NCBI RefSeq assembly: GCF_000737245.1
Contig: NZ_JPQU01000029.1
Location: 34,356 to 98,355, forward strand
From: Pseudomonas syringae
GTDB lineage: Bacteria; Pseudomonadota; Gammaproteobacteria; Pseudomonadales; Pseudomonadaceae
DNA: 64,000 nt
Reading direction: 5' to 3'
In this document: positions 8,089 through 17,777 of the stretch, one piece after another
How the letters are laid out: the number at the start of each line of letters is the position of its first letter
How positions within the stretch are numbered: position 1 is the stretch's first letter
The notes under the pieces: generated by a model
What the model saw: the letters and a program-made list of their open reading frames with translations, nothing else
Databases searched by the model: none
What the model was told of the DNA's origin: nothing
Program-made: the position numbers and the translations under genes

Positions 8089-9534
8089 TCAGCTGCGAGG
8101 AGGAATAACTAATTTCAACGGAGTCTTCCTCAATGAGTATTTACGTTTAAATAACTCCCCAAGGGTCCTCTTAGCATCTGATTCGCCGTGAACCAGCCGT
8201 ATCTCTTCAGGCCAGATATTCATGTCGGTCACAAAACGCAGGAGTTCCTGCTGATCAGCATGCGCTGAATATCCACCAACGGTACTAATGCCAGCGTTTA
8301 TATTAAAACGTTCCCTATCTATTTCGACATAACCGTTCAAAGGGCCATAACTCTGGATAGCAGCACCCGGCGTTCCCGGGGCCTGATAGCCGATAAACAC
8401 AACATTATGGCGAGCATCTTCGAGCATGGCTTTCAGGTAGTTGATGATCCGCCCACCTGAGCACATCCCGTTTCCAGCGATAACAATTGCTGGCCGCCCG
8501 GTACTGGCAAGGTAATTAACCACCTTTAAATGTTTGTCATGACTATCGATGGTGATCAACTGCTTGAAGCTCAGAGGCGCCCTGCCCTGATTCAAACGCT
8601 CTTGCGCAGCGGTATTCCAGTAACCGTAGAATTTCTGATAGACACGGGTGAAGCGACTGGCAAGTGGCGAATCAAGAATAACGGGTAATTGAGGCCAATC
8701 GACCAGCGAATCCGCCTCGCAAGTTTGCTCGCCATCATCAATCAGTGCCTTGCGACGCAGAATGTCCTCAATTTCATACAACAGCTCCTGGGTACGACCA
8801 ATGCTGAACGCCGGGATCAGAATCGTGCCGTGATCAGCCAATGCTCGATCGATGACCTGCTCAAGACGCGCTTGCCTGCTGACGCGATCCTCATGCAGTC
8901 GATCGCCATAAGTGCTTTCCAGAATGAGCATGTCAGCGCGCTCAGGTGACGCTGGGCTGGTCAGCAAAGGATTATGGGAGGAACCCAGGTCGCCAGAAAA
9001 GACGATACGTTTTGGGGGCTGCCCCCCGGGATAAAGGATGTCGCACTCCACATAGGCAGAGCCGAGAATATGCCCGGCCCGCTGGAGGCGAATCCTTACA
9101 GTCACATCAGAAGTCTTGATGACCTCCTGCCAAGTGTTGAACGGCAGGCTGACTGTAAGCTGCCGCACCAGAGCAAGGTAACGCTCGACCTGCGTCTTGT
9201 CCTGACTGAACTGGTGCTTGCTGGCGTCTTCCAGAGCAAGCATCAGCATTTCTAGCGAAGGTTCGCTGCAGATTATTGGCCCTCTGTAACCGGCGGCCAA
9301 AAGCTGCGGAATTCTGCCCACGTGATCGATATGCACATGGGTGACCACCAGCGCCCTAATCGCATCATGGCGAAAATCGATGTCAGAGCCCGAGTCAGAC
9401 TCGTCGACTGCTGCTCTATCGAGACGAAGTCCGCAATCAATAAGTACGCTGTTATATTCGTCAACATCTAGTTGATGACACGAACCGGTAACGCTTTCAA
9501 CCCCACCATGATGGATAACTGCTGGATAACTCAT
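8089..9534 (-). CDS. Beta-CASP metallo-beta-lactamase-fold hydrolase (RNase-like)
   Basis: A 481-residue protein of the CPSF/Ysh1-like MBL family. Zinc motifs are visible: HVHIDH near residue 66, an Asp in VFSGDLGSSHNP, and His in GGYSAHADQQELL. Beta-CASP motifs are also present: LILESTYGDR, IPAFSIGRTQELL, GNGMCSGGRIINYL and a late His in LVHGES. Members usually cut or trim RNA, but bacterial substrates are mostly unknown. It lies 88 bases upstream of wbpV on the same strand, where wzz, wzx, wzy and glycosyltransferase genes would sit in a full O-antigen locus. Flanking DNA is AT-rich compared with the window, which suggests acquisition. Confidence 0.88.
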   Translation of the reverse strand: MSYPAVIHHGGVESVTGSCHQLDVDEYNSVLIDCGLRLDRAAVDESDSGSDIDFRHDAIRALVVTHVHIDHVGRIPQLLAAGYRGPIICSEPSLEMLMLALEDASKHQFSQDKTQVERYLALVRQLTVSLPFNTWQEVIKTSDVTVRIRLQRAGHILGSAYVECDILYPGGQPPKRIVFSGDLGSSHNPLLTSPASPERADMLILESTYGDRLHEDRVSRQARLEQVIDRALADHGTILIPAFSIGRTQELLYEIEDILRRKALIDDGEQTCEADSLVDWPQLPVILDSPLASRFTRVYQKFYGYWNTAAQERLNQGRAPLSFKQLITIDSHDKHLKVVNYLASTGRPAIVIAGNGMCSGGRIINYLKAMLEDARHNVVFIGYQAPGTPGAAIQSYGPLNGYVEIDRERFNINAGISTVGGYSAHADQQELLRFVTDMNIWPEEIRLVHGESDAKRTLGELFKRKYSLRKTPLKLVIPPRS

Positions 9535-9904
9535 TCCACGATCTCAAAAGCCATATATCCGCATATTTTGCCTGCAAACTGATACTTTTCAACTCTTGAC
9601 GTGAGCGAGAACTTAGTTAAAAGAGAGCACTCATACGGAAGGGAGATGGAGAAACAACCAGTAAACATTGAGCACGATATCGCATTGAATAATTACTCAC
9701 GGAATATATATAAATGCCTGACAAACATTTAAGAATTTTCCTACCAAGCGGGATGACCGGCACTACAGAGACAGTCAGCTTGATCGAGAATGGAGTAACT
9801 AGCATGGAGAGAAGCGCAGAGTTTCGACGTCATTCAACGTCACCCCAATTATTGAGGCAACTTATCGACCAACGGTGGGGTTGAAACTGAAGACCCACCA
9901 GGAC
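9535..9904. other. AT-rich gene-free stretch upstream of the hydrolase gene
   Basis: About 370 bases between the beta-CASP gene and lapA contain no convincing gene. The AT content is clearly higher than in the neighbours. On the minus strand TTGAAA near 9592 followed by AT-rich sequence could be the promoter of the hydrolase gene. It may be a scar of lost O-antigen genes, but no recognisable gene remnant was found. Confidence 0.45.
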
Positions 9905-10147
9905 TCAGATGGATCGGCGGTCCAGTTTACGCTTTTTGCGCATACCGACTGCCCAGCCCAGGAATGGGCCGATGATCATGCCTGCCAACAGCGCGACTAT
10001 GACCGGGATAGCCAGATAAAACTGCGGGGACGACCAGCCAAAGAAAACCAGAGACACCATTTGCTGGTTCTCGAGAATGAACACTATCGTCGATACGACG
10101 AGCAGCAATGCGACGAGAATCGCAATCACCCGAGTAAAAATCCGCAT
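9905..10147 (-). CDS. lapA: LapA-domain (DUF1049) inner-membrane protein
   Basis: An 80-residue protein with two membrane helices (about residues 7-25 and 45-68) joined by ENQQMVSLVFFGW, and a basic tail MRKKRKLDRR. This is the lipopolysaccharide assembly protein A domain; LapA works with LapB in controlling LPS synthesis through LpxC in enterics. It lies 21 bases after ihfB, the usual place in gammaproteobacteria. The lapB gene, which often follows, is not here. Function in Pseudomonas is inferred from the family. Confidence 0.85.
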   Translation of the reverse strand: MRIFTRVIAILVALLLVVSTIVFILENQQMVSLVFFGWSSPQFYLAIPVIVALLAGMIIGPFLGWAVGMRKKRKLDRRSI

Positions 10148-10168
10148 CTGTTGCTCCTTTCGGGAGGC

Positions 10169-10465
10169 CTAGAGCCCCTCTTCTTCATCTTCGTTTACCC
10201 GATCACGCAGCTCTTTGCCCGGCTTGAAGTGCGGAACGAATTTGCCGTCGAGGCTGACGGATTGACCCGTTTTTGGATTGCGGCCTACGCGCGGCGCACG
10301 ATAGTGCAACGAGAAGCTGCCGAAACCACGGATTTCGATGCGATCACCTGTCGCCAGGCACTGAGACATTTGCTCAAGCATCGTCTTGATGGCCAGCTCC
10401 ACATCCTTGGATGAAAGCAGCCCTTGATGGGTGACAATTCGTTCGATCAACTCCGACTTCGTCAT
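10169..10465 (-). CDS. ihfB: Integration host factor beta subunit
   Basis: A 98-residue IHF-beta (HimD). The DNA-binding beta arm with [22 protein letters not shown], including the intercalating proline, is intact, and the length is normal for the family. With IhfA it bends DNA at specific sites and supports sigma-54 promoters, recombination and replication. It sits between rpsA and lapA. In Pseudomonas ihfB is the conserved left border of the O-specific antigen locus, which explains the genes downstream. Confidence 0.97.
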   Translation of the reverse strand: MTKSELIERIVTHQGLLSSKDVELAIKTMLEQMSQCLATGDRIEIRGFGSFSLHYRAPRVGRNPKTGQSVSLDGKFVPHFKPGKELRDRVNEDEEEGL

Positions 10466-10631
10466 ATTTTTCCCTTCTTTTTCAAGCAGCTAGATAAGCG
10501 CTCCGAAGGTTTTAGCATGACCGGATGAATTTGAACAGCCCAAGTATTGACTTATGTGAGACTGTCACTATTGGTCAATATTTGGGTGTCAGCGCCAGAC
10601 CCCGGATTACCAGCGATGTAGCCCAACCGCC

Positions 10632-10722
10632 CTGCAGAAGCTCACAAGCGCCGCGAAGCAGCGATGGCGGTGTTAGTCGACAACATCGTGATCGCTGCCT
10701 CGCGGTGCCCCTGAACTCCTAC
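10632..10722. repeat. Degenerate REP pair between rpsA and ihfB
   Basis: The arms CGCGAAGCAGCGATGGCGG and ATCGCTGCCTCGCGGTG are an imperfect inverted pair of the same subtype as the tandem copies at 45166-45311. The rest of the 350-base gap between rpsA and ihfB shows only the rpsA terminator and, presumably, the ihfB promoter. Confidence 0.6.
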
Positions 10723-10771
10723 AGCAACAGCACACTGTCGCCGTGACACGCTCTCCAAGAATCGCACCCAC

Positions 10772-10801
10772 AAAAAAGGGCGACCGAAGTCGCCCTTTTT
10801 C
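10772..10801 (-). terminator. Rho-independent terminator of rpsA
   Basis: AAAAAGGGCGAC-CGAA-GTCGCCCTTTTT is a perfect stem with a four-base loop and flanking A and T runs. It lies 18 bases past the rpsA stop and could work in both directions. Confidence 0.92.
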
Positions 10802-10818
10802 TAATGGTCAGTCAGAAC

Positions 10819-12510
10819 TTAGTTCTGCTTTTCCATTTGTGCGCGCAACAGGTCACCAAGAGTGGTAGGACCAGTGTTTTCAGCGGTTTCAGGCTTGCTA
10901 CGCAGGCTCTGGATCGCTTCTTTCTCGTCTTCAACGTCTTTCGACTTGATGGACAAGCTGATTACGCGGCTCTTGCGGTCAACGCTGATGATCTTGGCTT
11001 CGATCTCTTCGCCTTCTTTCAGAACGTTACGCGCATCTTCAACGCGGTCACGGCTGATTTCGGAGGCCTTGAGGGTAGCTTCGATGTCGTCGGCCAAAGT
11101 GATGATGGCGCCTTTGGCGTCAACTTCTTTAACGATACCGCGAACGATAGCGCCTTTGTCATTGACAGTGACGTACTCGGAGAACGGATCGCTTTCCAGT
11201 TGCTTGATACCCAGCGAGATACGCTCACGCTCTGGATCAACAGACAGGATTACGGTGTCCAGCTCGTCGCCCTTCTTGAAACGACGTACGGCTTCTTCGC
11301 CCACTTCGTTCCAGGAGATATCGGACAGGTGAACCAGGCCGTCGATGCCGCCGTCCAGACCAATGAAGATACCGAAATCGGTGATCGACTTGATGGTGCC
11401 GGAGATTTTATCGCCCTTGTTGAACTGGCCAGAGAAATCTTCCCATGGGTTAGATTTGCACTGTTTGATGCCGAGGGAGATACGACGACGCTCTTCGTCG
11501 ATGTCCAGAACCATAACTTCCACTTCGTCGCCGACTTGTACGACTTTCGAAGGGTGGATGTTCTTGTTGGTCCAGTCCATTTCGGAAACGTGTACCAGGC
11601 CTTCCACGCCTTCTTCCAGCTCTGCGAAGCAGCCGTAGTCGGTCAGGTTGGTTACACGCGCGGTAACGCGAGTGCTTTCCGGGTAACGAGCCTTGATAGC
11701 AACCCATGGGTCTTCGCCCAGTTGCTTCAGACCCAGGGAAACACGATTGCGCTCGCGATCGTACTTCAGGACTTTTACATCGATCTCATCGCCAACATTG
11801 ACGATTTCCGATGGATGCTTGATGCGCTTCCAGGCCATGTCGGTGATGTGCAGCAGGCCATCGACGCCACCCAGATCGACGAATGCGCCGTAATCCGTGA
11901 GGTTCTTGACGATACCTTTGACTTGCTGGCCTTCCTGCAGGGACTCGAGCAGAGCTTCGCGCTCGGCACTGTTCTCGGCTTCCAGGACGCTGCGACGGGA
12001 AACGACAACGTTGTTGCGCTTCTGGTCCAGCTTGATGACCTTGAACTCGAGCTCTTTGCCTTCGAGGTGAGTTGTGTCGCGCACAGGGCGGACGTCAACC
12101 AAAGAACCTGGCAGGAACGCACGGATGCCGTTAACGTCGACAGTGAAGCCGCCTTTAACCTTACCGTTGATAACGCCCTTGACCACTTCTTCAGCTGCGA
12201 AAGCCGCTTCCAGAACGATCCAGCACTCGGCACGTTTGGCTTTTTCGCGGGACAGCTTGGTTTCGCCAAAGCCGTCTTCGACCGCGTCAAGAGCAACGTG
12301 AACTTCGTCGCCGATCTTGATGGTCAGCTCGCCAGCGTCGTTGTGGAACTGCTCCAGCGGGATGAGGCCTTCAGATTTCAGACCGGCGTGAACCGTAACC
12401 CAACCAGCCTGGTAGTCGATATCAACGATGATCGCGGTGATGATCGAACCGGCCTGAAGGTTGAGGGTCTTTAGGCTTTCTTCAAAAAGTTCTGCAAAGC
12501 TTTCGCTCAT
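10819..12510 (-). CDS. rpsA: 30S ribosomal protein S1
   Basis: A 563-residue protein with six S1 (OB-fold) repeats. The first two bind the ribosome and the last four bind mRNA. Repeat signatures are visible, for example [45 protein letters not shown] and [23 protein letters not shown]. The length is normal for Pseudomonas. It lies downstream of cmk, the usual arrangement. The 120-base leader contains two small inverted repeats that may matter for autoregulation. The very long open frame on the other strand is a codon-bias shadow. Confidence 0.98.
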   Translation of the reverse strand: MSESFAELFEESLKTLNLQAGSIITAIIVDIDYQAGWVTVHAGLKSEGLIPLEQFHNDAGELTIKIGDEVHVALDAVEDGFGETKLSREKAKRAECWIVLEAAFAAEEVVKGVINGKVKGGFTVDVNGIRAFLPGSLVDVRPVRDTTHLEGKELEFKVIKLDQKRNNVVVSRRSVLEAENSAEREALLESLQEGQQVKGIVKNLTDYGAFVDLGGVDGLLHITDMAWKRIKHPSEIVNVGDEIDVKVLKYDRERNRVSLGLKQLGEDPWVAIKARYPESTRVTARVTNLTDYGCFAELEEGVEGLVHVSEMDWTNKNIHPSKVVQVGDEVEVMVLDIDEERRRISLGIKQCKSNPWEDFSGQFNKGDKISGTIKSITDFGIFIGLDGGIDGLVHLSDISWNEVGEEAVRRFKKGDELDTVILSVDPERERISLGIKQLESDPFSEYVTVNDKGAIVRGIVKEVDAKGAIITLADDIEATLKASEISRDRVEDARNVLKEGEEIEAKIISVDRKSRVISLSIKSKDVEDEKEAIQSLRSKPETAENTGPTTLGDLLRAQMEKQN

Positions 12511-12551
12511 TTTAATTCCTGTTGATCAAGGGCGAAGAATACGCCCATCTG

Positions 12552-12571
12552 CCACGTTCCAGATAACGTGG
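12552..12571 (-). promoter_or_regulatory. Hairpin in the rpsA leader
   Basis: CCACGTT-N6-AACGTGG forms a 7-bp stem in the cmk-rpsA gap; a second short stem (GGGCG...CGCCC, about 12530-12546) is nearer the start codon. S1 represses its own translation in enteric bacteria through structured leader RNA; a similar role here is only a suggestion. Confidence 0.3.
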
Positions 12572-12631
12572 GTTTCGTTCAAGTAAAAGAAAGCCTGCGG
12601 GACTATTTCTGGTCTCCCACACGCTTCTTTG

Positions 12632-13321
12632 TCACCCGGCGATATCGCGAAGCGCGATTTCACTCAGAATGCGTTCCAGCACCTGCTCGATGGACAATTC
12701 GGTGGAATCCAGCTGAATAGCGTCATGCGCTGGCTTGAGCGGGGCTACCGCTCGCTGGGTGTCACGCTCGTCGCGTGCACATATCTCATCTAGCAGACTC
12801 GACAGACTAACATCATCGCCCTTGGCCTTCAACTGCAAGTAACGTCGACGAGCACGCTCCTCGGCACTGGCGGTCAGGAAAATCTTTAGCGGGGCGTCTG
12901 GAAAGACCACGGTACCCATGTCGCGACCGTCTGCCACAAGGCCTGGCTCTTCCTGAAAAGCGCGCTGACGCTGAAGCAAAGCATCCCGGACCGCAGGCAG
13001 CGAAGCGACCTGAGACGCACCGCTGCCGATCTGTTCATTGCGGATCGACTGGGAAACATCTTCGCCCTCAAGAATGATCCGCTGCCCCTGTCCACCCGGT
13101 CCGGCTTCAAACTGCACATCAAGATGCGCAGCCAGAACCTTCAAGGCTTCTTCGTTGGTCAGGTCCACCCCATGGTTGCGTGCGGCGAATGCCAGCAGCC
13201 GATAAAGCGCGCCAGAGTCAAGCAGACACCAGCCAAGACGTTGCGCGAGCAAGCCTGCAACTGTGCCTTTGCCAGAACCGCTTGGACCATCGATAGTAAT
13301 AACTGGTGCTTGAGTTTTCAC
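12632..13321 (-). CDS. cmk: Cytidylate kinase
   Basis: A 229-residue CMP/dCMP kinase. The P-loop is [15 protein letters not shown] at about residues 10-24, and the nucleoside-binding DSGALYRL and [12 protein letters not shown] follow. I start it at a GTG ([12 protein letters not shown]) because AGGGG lies 5 bases upstream and the GTG overlaps the tyrA/aroA stop as GTGA, showing translational coupling. A longer in-frame start at 13405 would run through the end of the upstream gene and is not supported. It belongs to the serC-pheA-hisC-tyrA/aroA-cmk-rpsA run. Confidence 0.95.
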   Translation of the reverse strand: MKTQAPVITIDGPSGSGKGTVAGLLAQRLGWCLLDSGALYRLLAFAARNHGVDLTNEEALKVLAAHLDVQFEAGPGGQGQRIILEGEDVSQSIRNEQIGSGASQVASLPAVRDALLQRQRAFQEEPGLVADGRDMGTVVFPDAPLKIFLTASAEERARRRYLQLKAKGDDVSLSSLLDEICARDERDTQRAVAPLKPAHDAIQLDSTELSIEQVLERILSEIALRDIAG

Positions 13322-15543
13322 AACTGCCCCTCTTGCGCTACACGCATTCCAACCTGAGCGCAAAGCGCGAGAAAATTTGGGAACGACGTAGCGACGTTCG
13401 CACAATCATGGATTTGGATCGGTGCGTTGGCGCGCAACGCTGCAATGCTGAAAGCCATGGCGACCCGATGATCACCCTGGGCATTCACTACTCCACCACC
13501 GATCTGACTACCATCAATAATAATGCCGTCCGGTGTTGGCTCGACACTGACGCCGAGTGCCAACAGACCGTCGGCCATGACTTGAATACGATCCGACTCC
13601 TTGACCCGCAATTCCTCAGCACCCCGCAGCACCGTCCGCCCTTGCGCACACGCGGCCGCAATGAATAGAACCGGAAACTCATCAATCGCCAGCGGCACCA
13701 GCGCCGCCGGGATTTCGATCCCTTTAAGCGGCGCCGAACGCACACGTAAATCGGCTAGCGGCTCGCCCCCGGCTTCCCGCTGATTCTCCAGGGTGATATC
13801 GCCCCCCATCAACCGCAGGATGTCGATGATTCCAGTCCGGGTCGGGTTGATGCCCACCCCTTCCAGCAAAAGATCCGAGCCTGGCGCTATAGACGCTGCC
13901 ACCAGGAAAAATGCCGCAGAGGAAATATCCGCCGGCACTTCGATCTTCGCTGCCTGCAATCCCGGACCGGACTCCAATGCAACACGCGCACCGTCCACGC
14001 TGACCGGGTGACCAAAGCGGCGCAACATGCGCTCGGTATGGTCACGGGTCGGCGCAGGCTCGATTACCGTGGTGACGCCCTCAGCGTACAGACCGGCCAA
14101 CAGCAGGCAGGATTTGACCTGCGCACTGGCCACGGGCATCTCATAAGTCAGGCCCTTGAGCGTCTTGCGGCCCCGAATGGTGATCGGCGGACGACCTTCA
14201 GCCGCCGTTTCAATCACCGCGCCCATGGCCCGTAGCGGTTCGGCCACCCGATTCATAGGCCGCCGCGACAGCGAGGCATCGCCCGTCAGGATGCTGTCAA
14301 AATCCTGTGCGGCCAACAGCCCCGACAGCAAGCGCATCGAGGTTCCGGAATTGCCCAGATAGATAGCTCCCGGAGGCGCCTTCAATCCTCGCAAGCCCAC
14401 ACCATGGATGGTCAATCGCCCGTGGTGTGGCCCTTCAATTACTACGCCCATGTCGCGAAAGGCCTGCAGGGTCGCCAATGCGTCCTCGCCTTCGAGGAAG
14501 CCTTCAACTTCTGTGGTGCCTTCTGCCAGGGAGCCAAGCATGATCGAGCGATGGGAAATGGACTTGTCCCCCGGCACCCGAATACGCCCGGTCACGCTAC
14601 CGCCCGGATTGGCGATGAACACCAGATCCTTGATTTCCTGAGGCTCGACATAAGCCCGACGCGCGAGAATCTTGCCGAAATGCTCACGGGCAACCCTGGC
14701 CCGCGTGAATACGCCCAGCAACTGCCGACCATCGCCAGCCACCATCGCTTCACGCAAGGCGTCCAGATCGGTCTGAAAAGTGTCCAGTGTGCGCAGAACA
14801 GCCTCGCGATTGGCGAGAAAGATATCGTGCCACATCACCGGATCGCTGCCCGCAATCCGTGTGAAATCCCGAAAACCACCCGCTGCATACCTGAAAATTT
14901 CTAGATTTTCATTACGCTTGGCCAGCGAATCCACCAACCCGAAGGCCAGCAGATGAGGCAAGTGACTGGTCGCTGCCAGCACTTCATCGTGACGCTCGAC
15001 TTCCATGTGCTCCACATCAGCACCCAGCGCAGACCAGAGGCGATCGACCAAGGCCAGAGCCTCTGGATCAGTCTCGGGCAACGGCGTGAGAATCACTTTA
15101 TGACGTTTGAACAGTTGAGCGTTCGAGGCTTCTACACCGCTTTGTTCAGAGCCAGCAATCGGATGCCCTGGCACGAAGTGCCTCGGCATTGCGCCAAATG
15201 CCAACCTGGCAGCCTTGACCACATTGCCCTTGGCACTGCCGACATCGGTCAGCACCGTACCGCCAAGATCAAAAGTGGCCAGCAACGCCAGGACTCGCTC
15301 CATGGCCAGAATCGGTACCGCCAGCTGGATGACATCGGCGCCTCGACAAGCCGTGGCCAGATCCTCTTCACAGCGATCGACGACACCCAACTCAACGGCC
15401 AGCTTGCGCGACTGAGGATCCAGATCCACGCCCACCACTTCGCCACACAGGCCGCTTTCGCGAATACCCTTTGCAAAGGATCCACCGATCAATCCGAGGC
15501 CAACGACCACCAAGCGCCCGATCATAGGCTCGACGGGTTTCAT
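13318..15543 (-). CDS. Fused prephenate/arogenate dehydrogenase and EPSP synthase
   Basis: About 741 residues. The first part (to about residue 300) is a TyrA dehydrogenase with the NAD motif [15 protein letters not shown]. The rest is EPSP synthase (AroA), with [17 protein letters not shown] and [12 protein letters not shown], which makes the chorismate precursor EPSP. This TyrA-AroA fusion is normal in Pseudomonas. The start is uncertain: ATG at 15543 or the ATG of [11 protein letters not shown] at 15525, neither with a strong ribosome site. It lies 10 bases after hisC. The fused enzyme links the shikimate pathway to tyrosine synthesis. Confidence 0.93.
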   Translation of the reverse strand: MKPVEPMIGRLVVVGLGLIGGSFAKGIRESGLCGEVVGVDLDPQSRKLAVELGVVDRCEEDLATACRGADVIQLAVPILAMERVLALLATFDLGGTVLTDVGSAKGNVVKAARLAFGAMPRHFVPGHPIAGSEQSGVEASNAQLFKRHKVILTPLPETDPEALALVDRLWSALGADVEHMEVERHDEVLAATSHLPHLLAFGLVDSLAKRNENLEIFRYAAGGFRDFTRIAGSDPVMWHDIFLANREAVLRTLDTFQTDLDALREAMVAGDGRQLLGVFTRARVAREHFGKILARRAYVEPQEIKDLVFIANPGGSVTGRIRVPGDKSISHRSIMLGSLAEGTTEVEGFLEGEDALATLQAFRDMGVVIEGPHHGRLTIHGVGLRGLKAPPGAIYLGNSGTSMRLLSGLLAAQDFDSILTGDASLSRRPMNRVAEPLRAMGAVIETAAEGRPPITIRGRKTLKGLTYEMPVASAQVKSCLLLAGLYAEGVTTVIEPAPTRDHTERMLRRFGHPVSVDGARVALESGPGLQAAKIEVPADISSAAFFLVAASIAPGSDLLLEGVGINPTRTGIIDILRLMGGDITLENQREAGGEPLADLRVRSAPLKGIEIPAALVPLAIDEFPVLFIAAACAQGRTVLRGAEELRVKESDRIQVMADGLLALGVSVEPTPDGIIIDGSQIGGGVVNAQGDHRVAMAFSIAALRANAPIQIHDCANVATSFPNFLALCAQVGMRVAQEGQL

Positions 15544-15553
15544 TGAGATGACA

Positions 15554-16666
15554 TCAATCACGCGCCAGAACCCTGGCCAACGCTTCGAGGAAACGAGTGT
15601 TCTCTTCCAACAAACCAATACTCACGCGCAAATGATGAGGCATTCCGTAACCCGCAACCGGCCGGACAATGACGCCCTCACGCAGCAGCGCCTGATAGAC
15701 CGGAGCGGCATCGCGCCCCATATCGACGGCAAGGAAATTGCCTCGCGATGGAATCCAGGTCAGACCCAGCAAGCGCAGGCCACCTTCAAGCTGCTCCATG
15801 CCGACCAGGTTCAGTTGGCGACTTTTCGTCACATAGTCAACGTCGTCCAGAGCGGCACAGGCCGCTGCCAGGGCAAAGCTGTTGACGTTGAATGGCTGAC
15901 GCACACGGTTGAGCACATCCGCCACCGCAGGTGAAGACAGGCCGTAACCCACCCGCAACGATGCCAGGCCATAAGCCTTGGAGAAGGTCCGCGAGACGAG
16001 CAGATTGGGGTGCTCAGCCAAATAATCCAGACCGTCAGGTAGTTCGCCGCCCTGGGCATATTCGATATAGGCTTCATCCAGCACCACCAGAACATGCTCG
16101 GGCACGGCAGCCAGAAACCGGCTCAACGCCTCCGGACCGAACCAGGTCCCGGTCGGGTTGTTCGGATTGGCAATGAAGACCACCCGAGTGTTGCTGTCGA
16201 TAGCCGCCAGCATGGCTGGCAAATCGTGACCCCAATCCTTGGCCGGCACTACATGAGCAGTAGCACCGGTGGCCTGGGTCACGATCGGATAGACCGCGAA
16301 GGCGAACTCACTGAACACCGCGTTCAGCCCCGGAGCCAGGTACGCCCGAGCAACCAGCTCAAGAATGTCATTGGAGCCATTGCCCAGGGTCACTTGATCC
16401 GATTGCACGCCACAACGTTCAGCCAGGCGCTTTTTCAGCTCGAAGCCATTGCCATCCGGATAGCGGGTCAGCTCCGCCAACTCATCGCGAATGGCCTGCA
16501 GCGCTCTGGGACTGGCGCCCAGAGGGTTTTCATTACTCGCCAGCTTGATGATCTTTGCCGGATCAATGCCTAACTCGCGCGCCAGCTCATCCACGGGCTT
16601 GCCCGGGACATACGGCGAAAGTTTTTGCACGCCTGGCAAAGCCAGGGCGAGGAAGTCGCCAGTCAT
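15554..16666 (-). CDS. hisC: Histidinol-phosphate aminotransferase (HisC2 type)
   Basis: A 370-residue class I/II PLP aminotransferase. The PLP lysine is in SRTFSKAYGLASLRVGY at about residue 230, with FIANPNNPTGTW and DEAYIEYA earlier. It is the HisC2 paralogue that lies in the aromatic amino acid block in Pseudomonas, so besides histidinol phosphate it probably transaminates prephenate or arylpyruvates. It lies 16 bases after pheA on the same strand. Which substrate matters in vivo cannot be told from sequence. Confidence 0.94.
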   Translation of the reverse strand: MTGDFLALALPGVQKLSPYVPGKPVDELARELGIDPAKIIKLASNENPLGASPRALQAIRDELAELTRYPDGNGFELKKRLAERCGVQSDQVTLGNGSNDILELVARAYLAPGLNAVFSEFAFAVYPIVTQATGATAHVVPAKDWGHDLPAMLAAIDSNTRVVFIANPNNPTGTWFGPEALSRFLAAVPEHVLVVLDEAYIEYAQGGELPDGLDYLAEHPNLLVSRTFSKAYGLASLRVGYGLSSPAVADVLNRVRQPFNVNSFALAAACAALDDVDYVTKSRQLNLVGMEQLEGGLRLLGLTWIPSRGNFLAVDMGRDAAPVYQALLREGVIVRPVAGYGMPHHLRVSIGLLEENTRFLEALARVLARD

Positions 16667-16682
16667 GTGTCGCTAACCTCTT

Positions 16683-17777
16683 TCAGAGAACCGCTTTCGG
16701 GTAAGACCCAAGCACCTTGAGCGCCACTGCTTCCTGACTGATTTTCTCCAGCACAGCCTTGACCAGCGGATCGCGGTGGTGCCCGACGAAATCGATAAAG
16801 AACACGTAGGTCCATTTACCGCTGCGCGAAGGACGTGTCTCGATACGGGTCAGGTCCAGCCCATTCTCATGGAACGGCACCAGCAACTCATGCAGAGCGC
16901 CCGGCTTGTTGCTCATGGACACAATGATCGAGGTCTTGTCGTCGCCAGTCGGCGGCACTTCCTGGTTACCGATGATCAGGAACCGCGTCGAGTTGTCAGG
17001 ACGGTCTTCGATTTTTTCCGCGATGCGCGTCAGACCGTAGAGGTTGGCGCTCATCTCACCGGCAATTGCCGCTGAGTTCCACTCGCCCTTGACCCGCTTG
17101 GCGGCTTCGGCATTGCTGGCAACAGCAACGCGCTCGACATTCGGATAATGAGCGTCCAGCCATTTGCGGCACTGGGCCAGAGACTGGGCATGGGAATAGA
17201 TGCGGCTGATGCTATCCGTCTTGGTGTTCTCGCCAACCAACAGGTGATGGTGAATACGCAGCTCGACTTCGCCACAGATCACCATGTCGTGCTCAAGGAA
17301 GCTGTCCAGCGTGTGATTCACCGCGCCTTCGGTGGAGTTTTCCACCGGCACGACGCCAAAATTCACAGCGCCAGCAGCCACTTCACGGAACACTTCGTCA
17401 ATTGCGGCCATGGGCAGGCTGATCACGGCGTTGCCGAAGTGTTTGATGGCGGCGGCCTGGGTAAAGGTGCCTTCCGGCCCCAGGTAGGCGACTTTCAGCG
17501 GTTGCTCCAACGCCAGGCAGGACGACATGATTTCGCGAAACAGTCGCGCCATCTCTTCGTTGCTCAACGGGCCGCGGTTACGCTCCATGACCCGCTTGAG
17601 CACCTGAGCTTCGCGCTCAGGACGGTAGAACACCGGCACTTCGCCTTCGGCGAGGGTCGACATTTTGACTCGCGCCACTTCCTGCGCGCAGCGTGCACGC
17701 TCGCTGATCAACTCCAGGACTTTCTCATCCAGGCTGTCGATGCGAACTCGCAGCGCCTTAAGCTCTTGCTCGGACAT
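16683..17777 (-). CDS. pheA: Bifunctional chorismate mutase / prephenate dehydratase (P-protein)
   Basis: 364 residues in three parts: an AroQ chorismate mutase (about 1-90, with LRVRIDSLDEKVLELISER), a prephenate dehydratase (about 95-270, with AYLGPEGTFTQAAA and VPVENSTEGAVNHTLD) and a C-terminal ACT domain that binds phenylalanine (GALHELLVPF and RIETRPS). It turns chorismate to phenylpyruvate. The start shares one base with the serC stop (TAATG), so translation is coupled. Feedback control through the ACT domain is the family norm. No leader peptide was seen. Confidence 0.96.
   Translation of the reverse strand: MSEQELKALRVRIDSLDEKVLELISERARCAQEVARVKMSTLAEGEVPVFYRPEREAQVLKRVMERNRGPLSNEEMARLFREIMSSCLALEQPLKVAYLGPEGTFTQAAAIKHFGNAVISLPMAAIDEVFREVAAGAVNFGVVPVENSTEGAVNHTLDSFLEHDMVICGEVELRIHHHLLVGENTKTDSISRIYSHAQSLAQCRKWLDAHYPNVERVAVASNAEAAKRVKGEWNSAAIAGEMSANLYGLTRIAEKIEDRPDNSTRFLIIGNQEVPPTGDDKTSIIVSMSNKPGALHELLVPFHENGLDLTRIETRPSRSGKWTYVFFIDFVGHHRDPLVKAVLEKISQEAVALKVLGSYPKAVL

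Noticed and set aside
10804..12474. A 556-codon plus-strand frame opposite rpsA
   Set aside because: It mirrors rpsA over its full length and has no ribosome site or family features; it is a codon-bias shadow.
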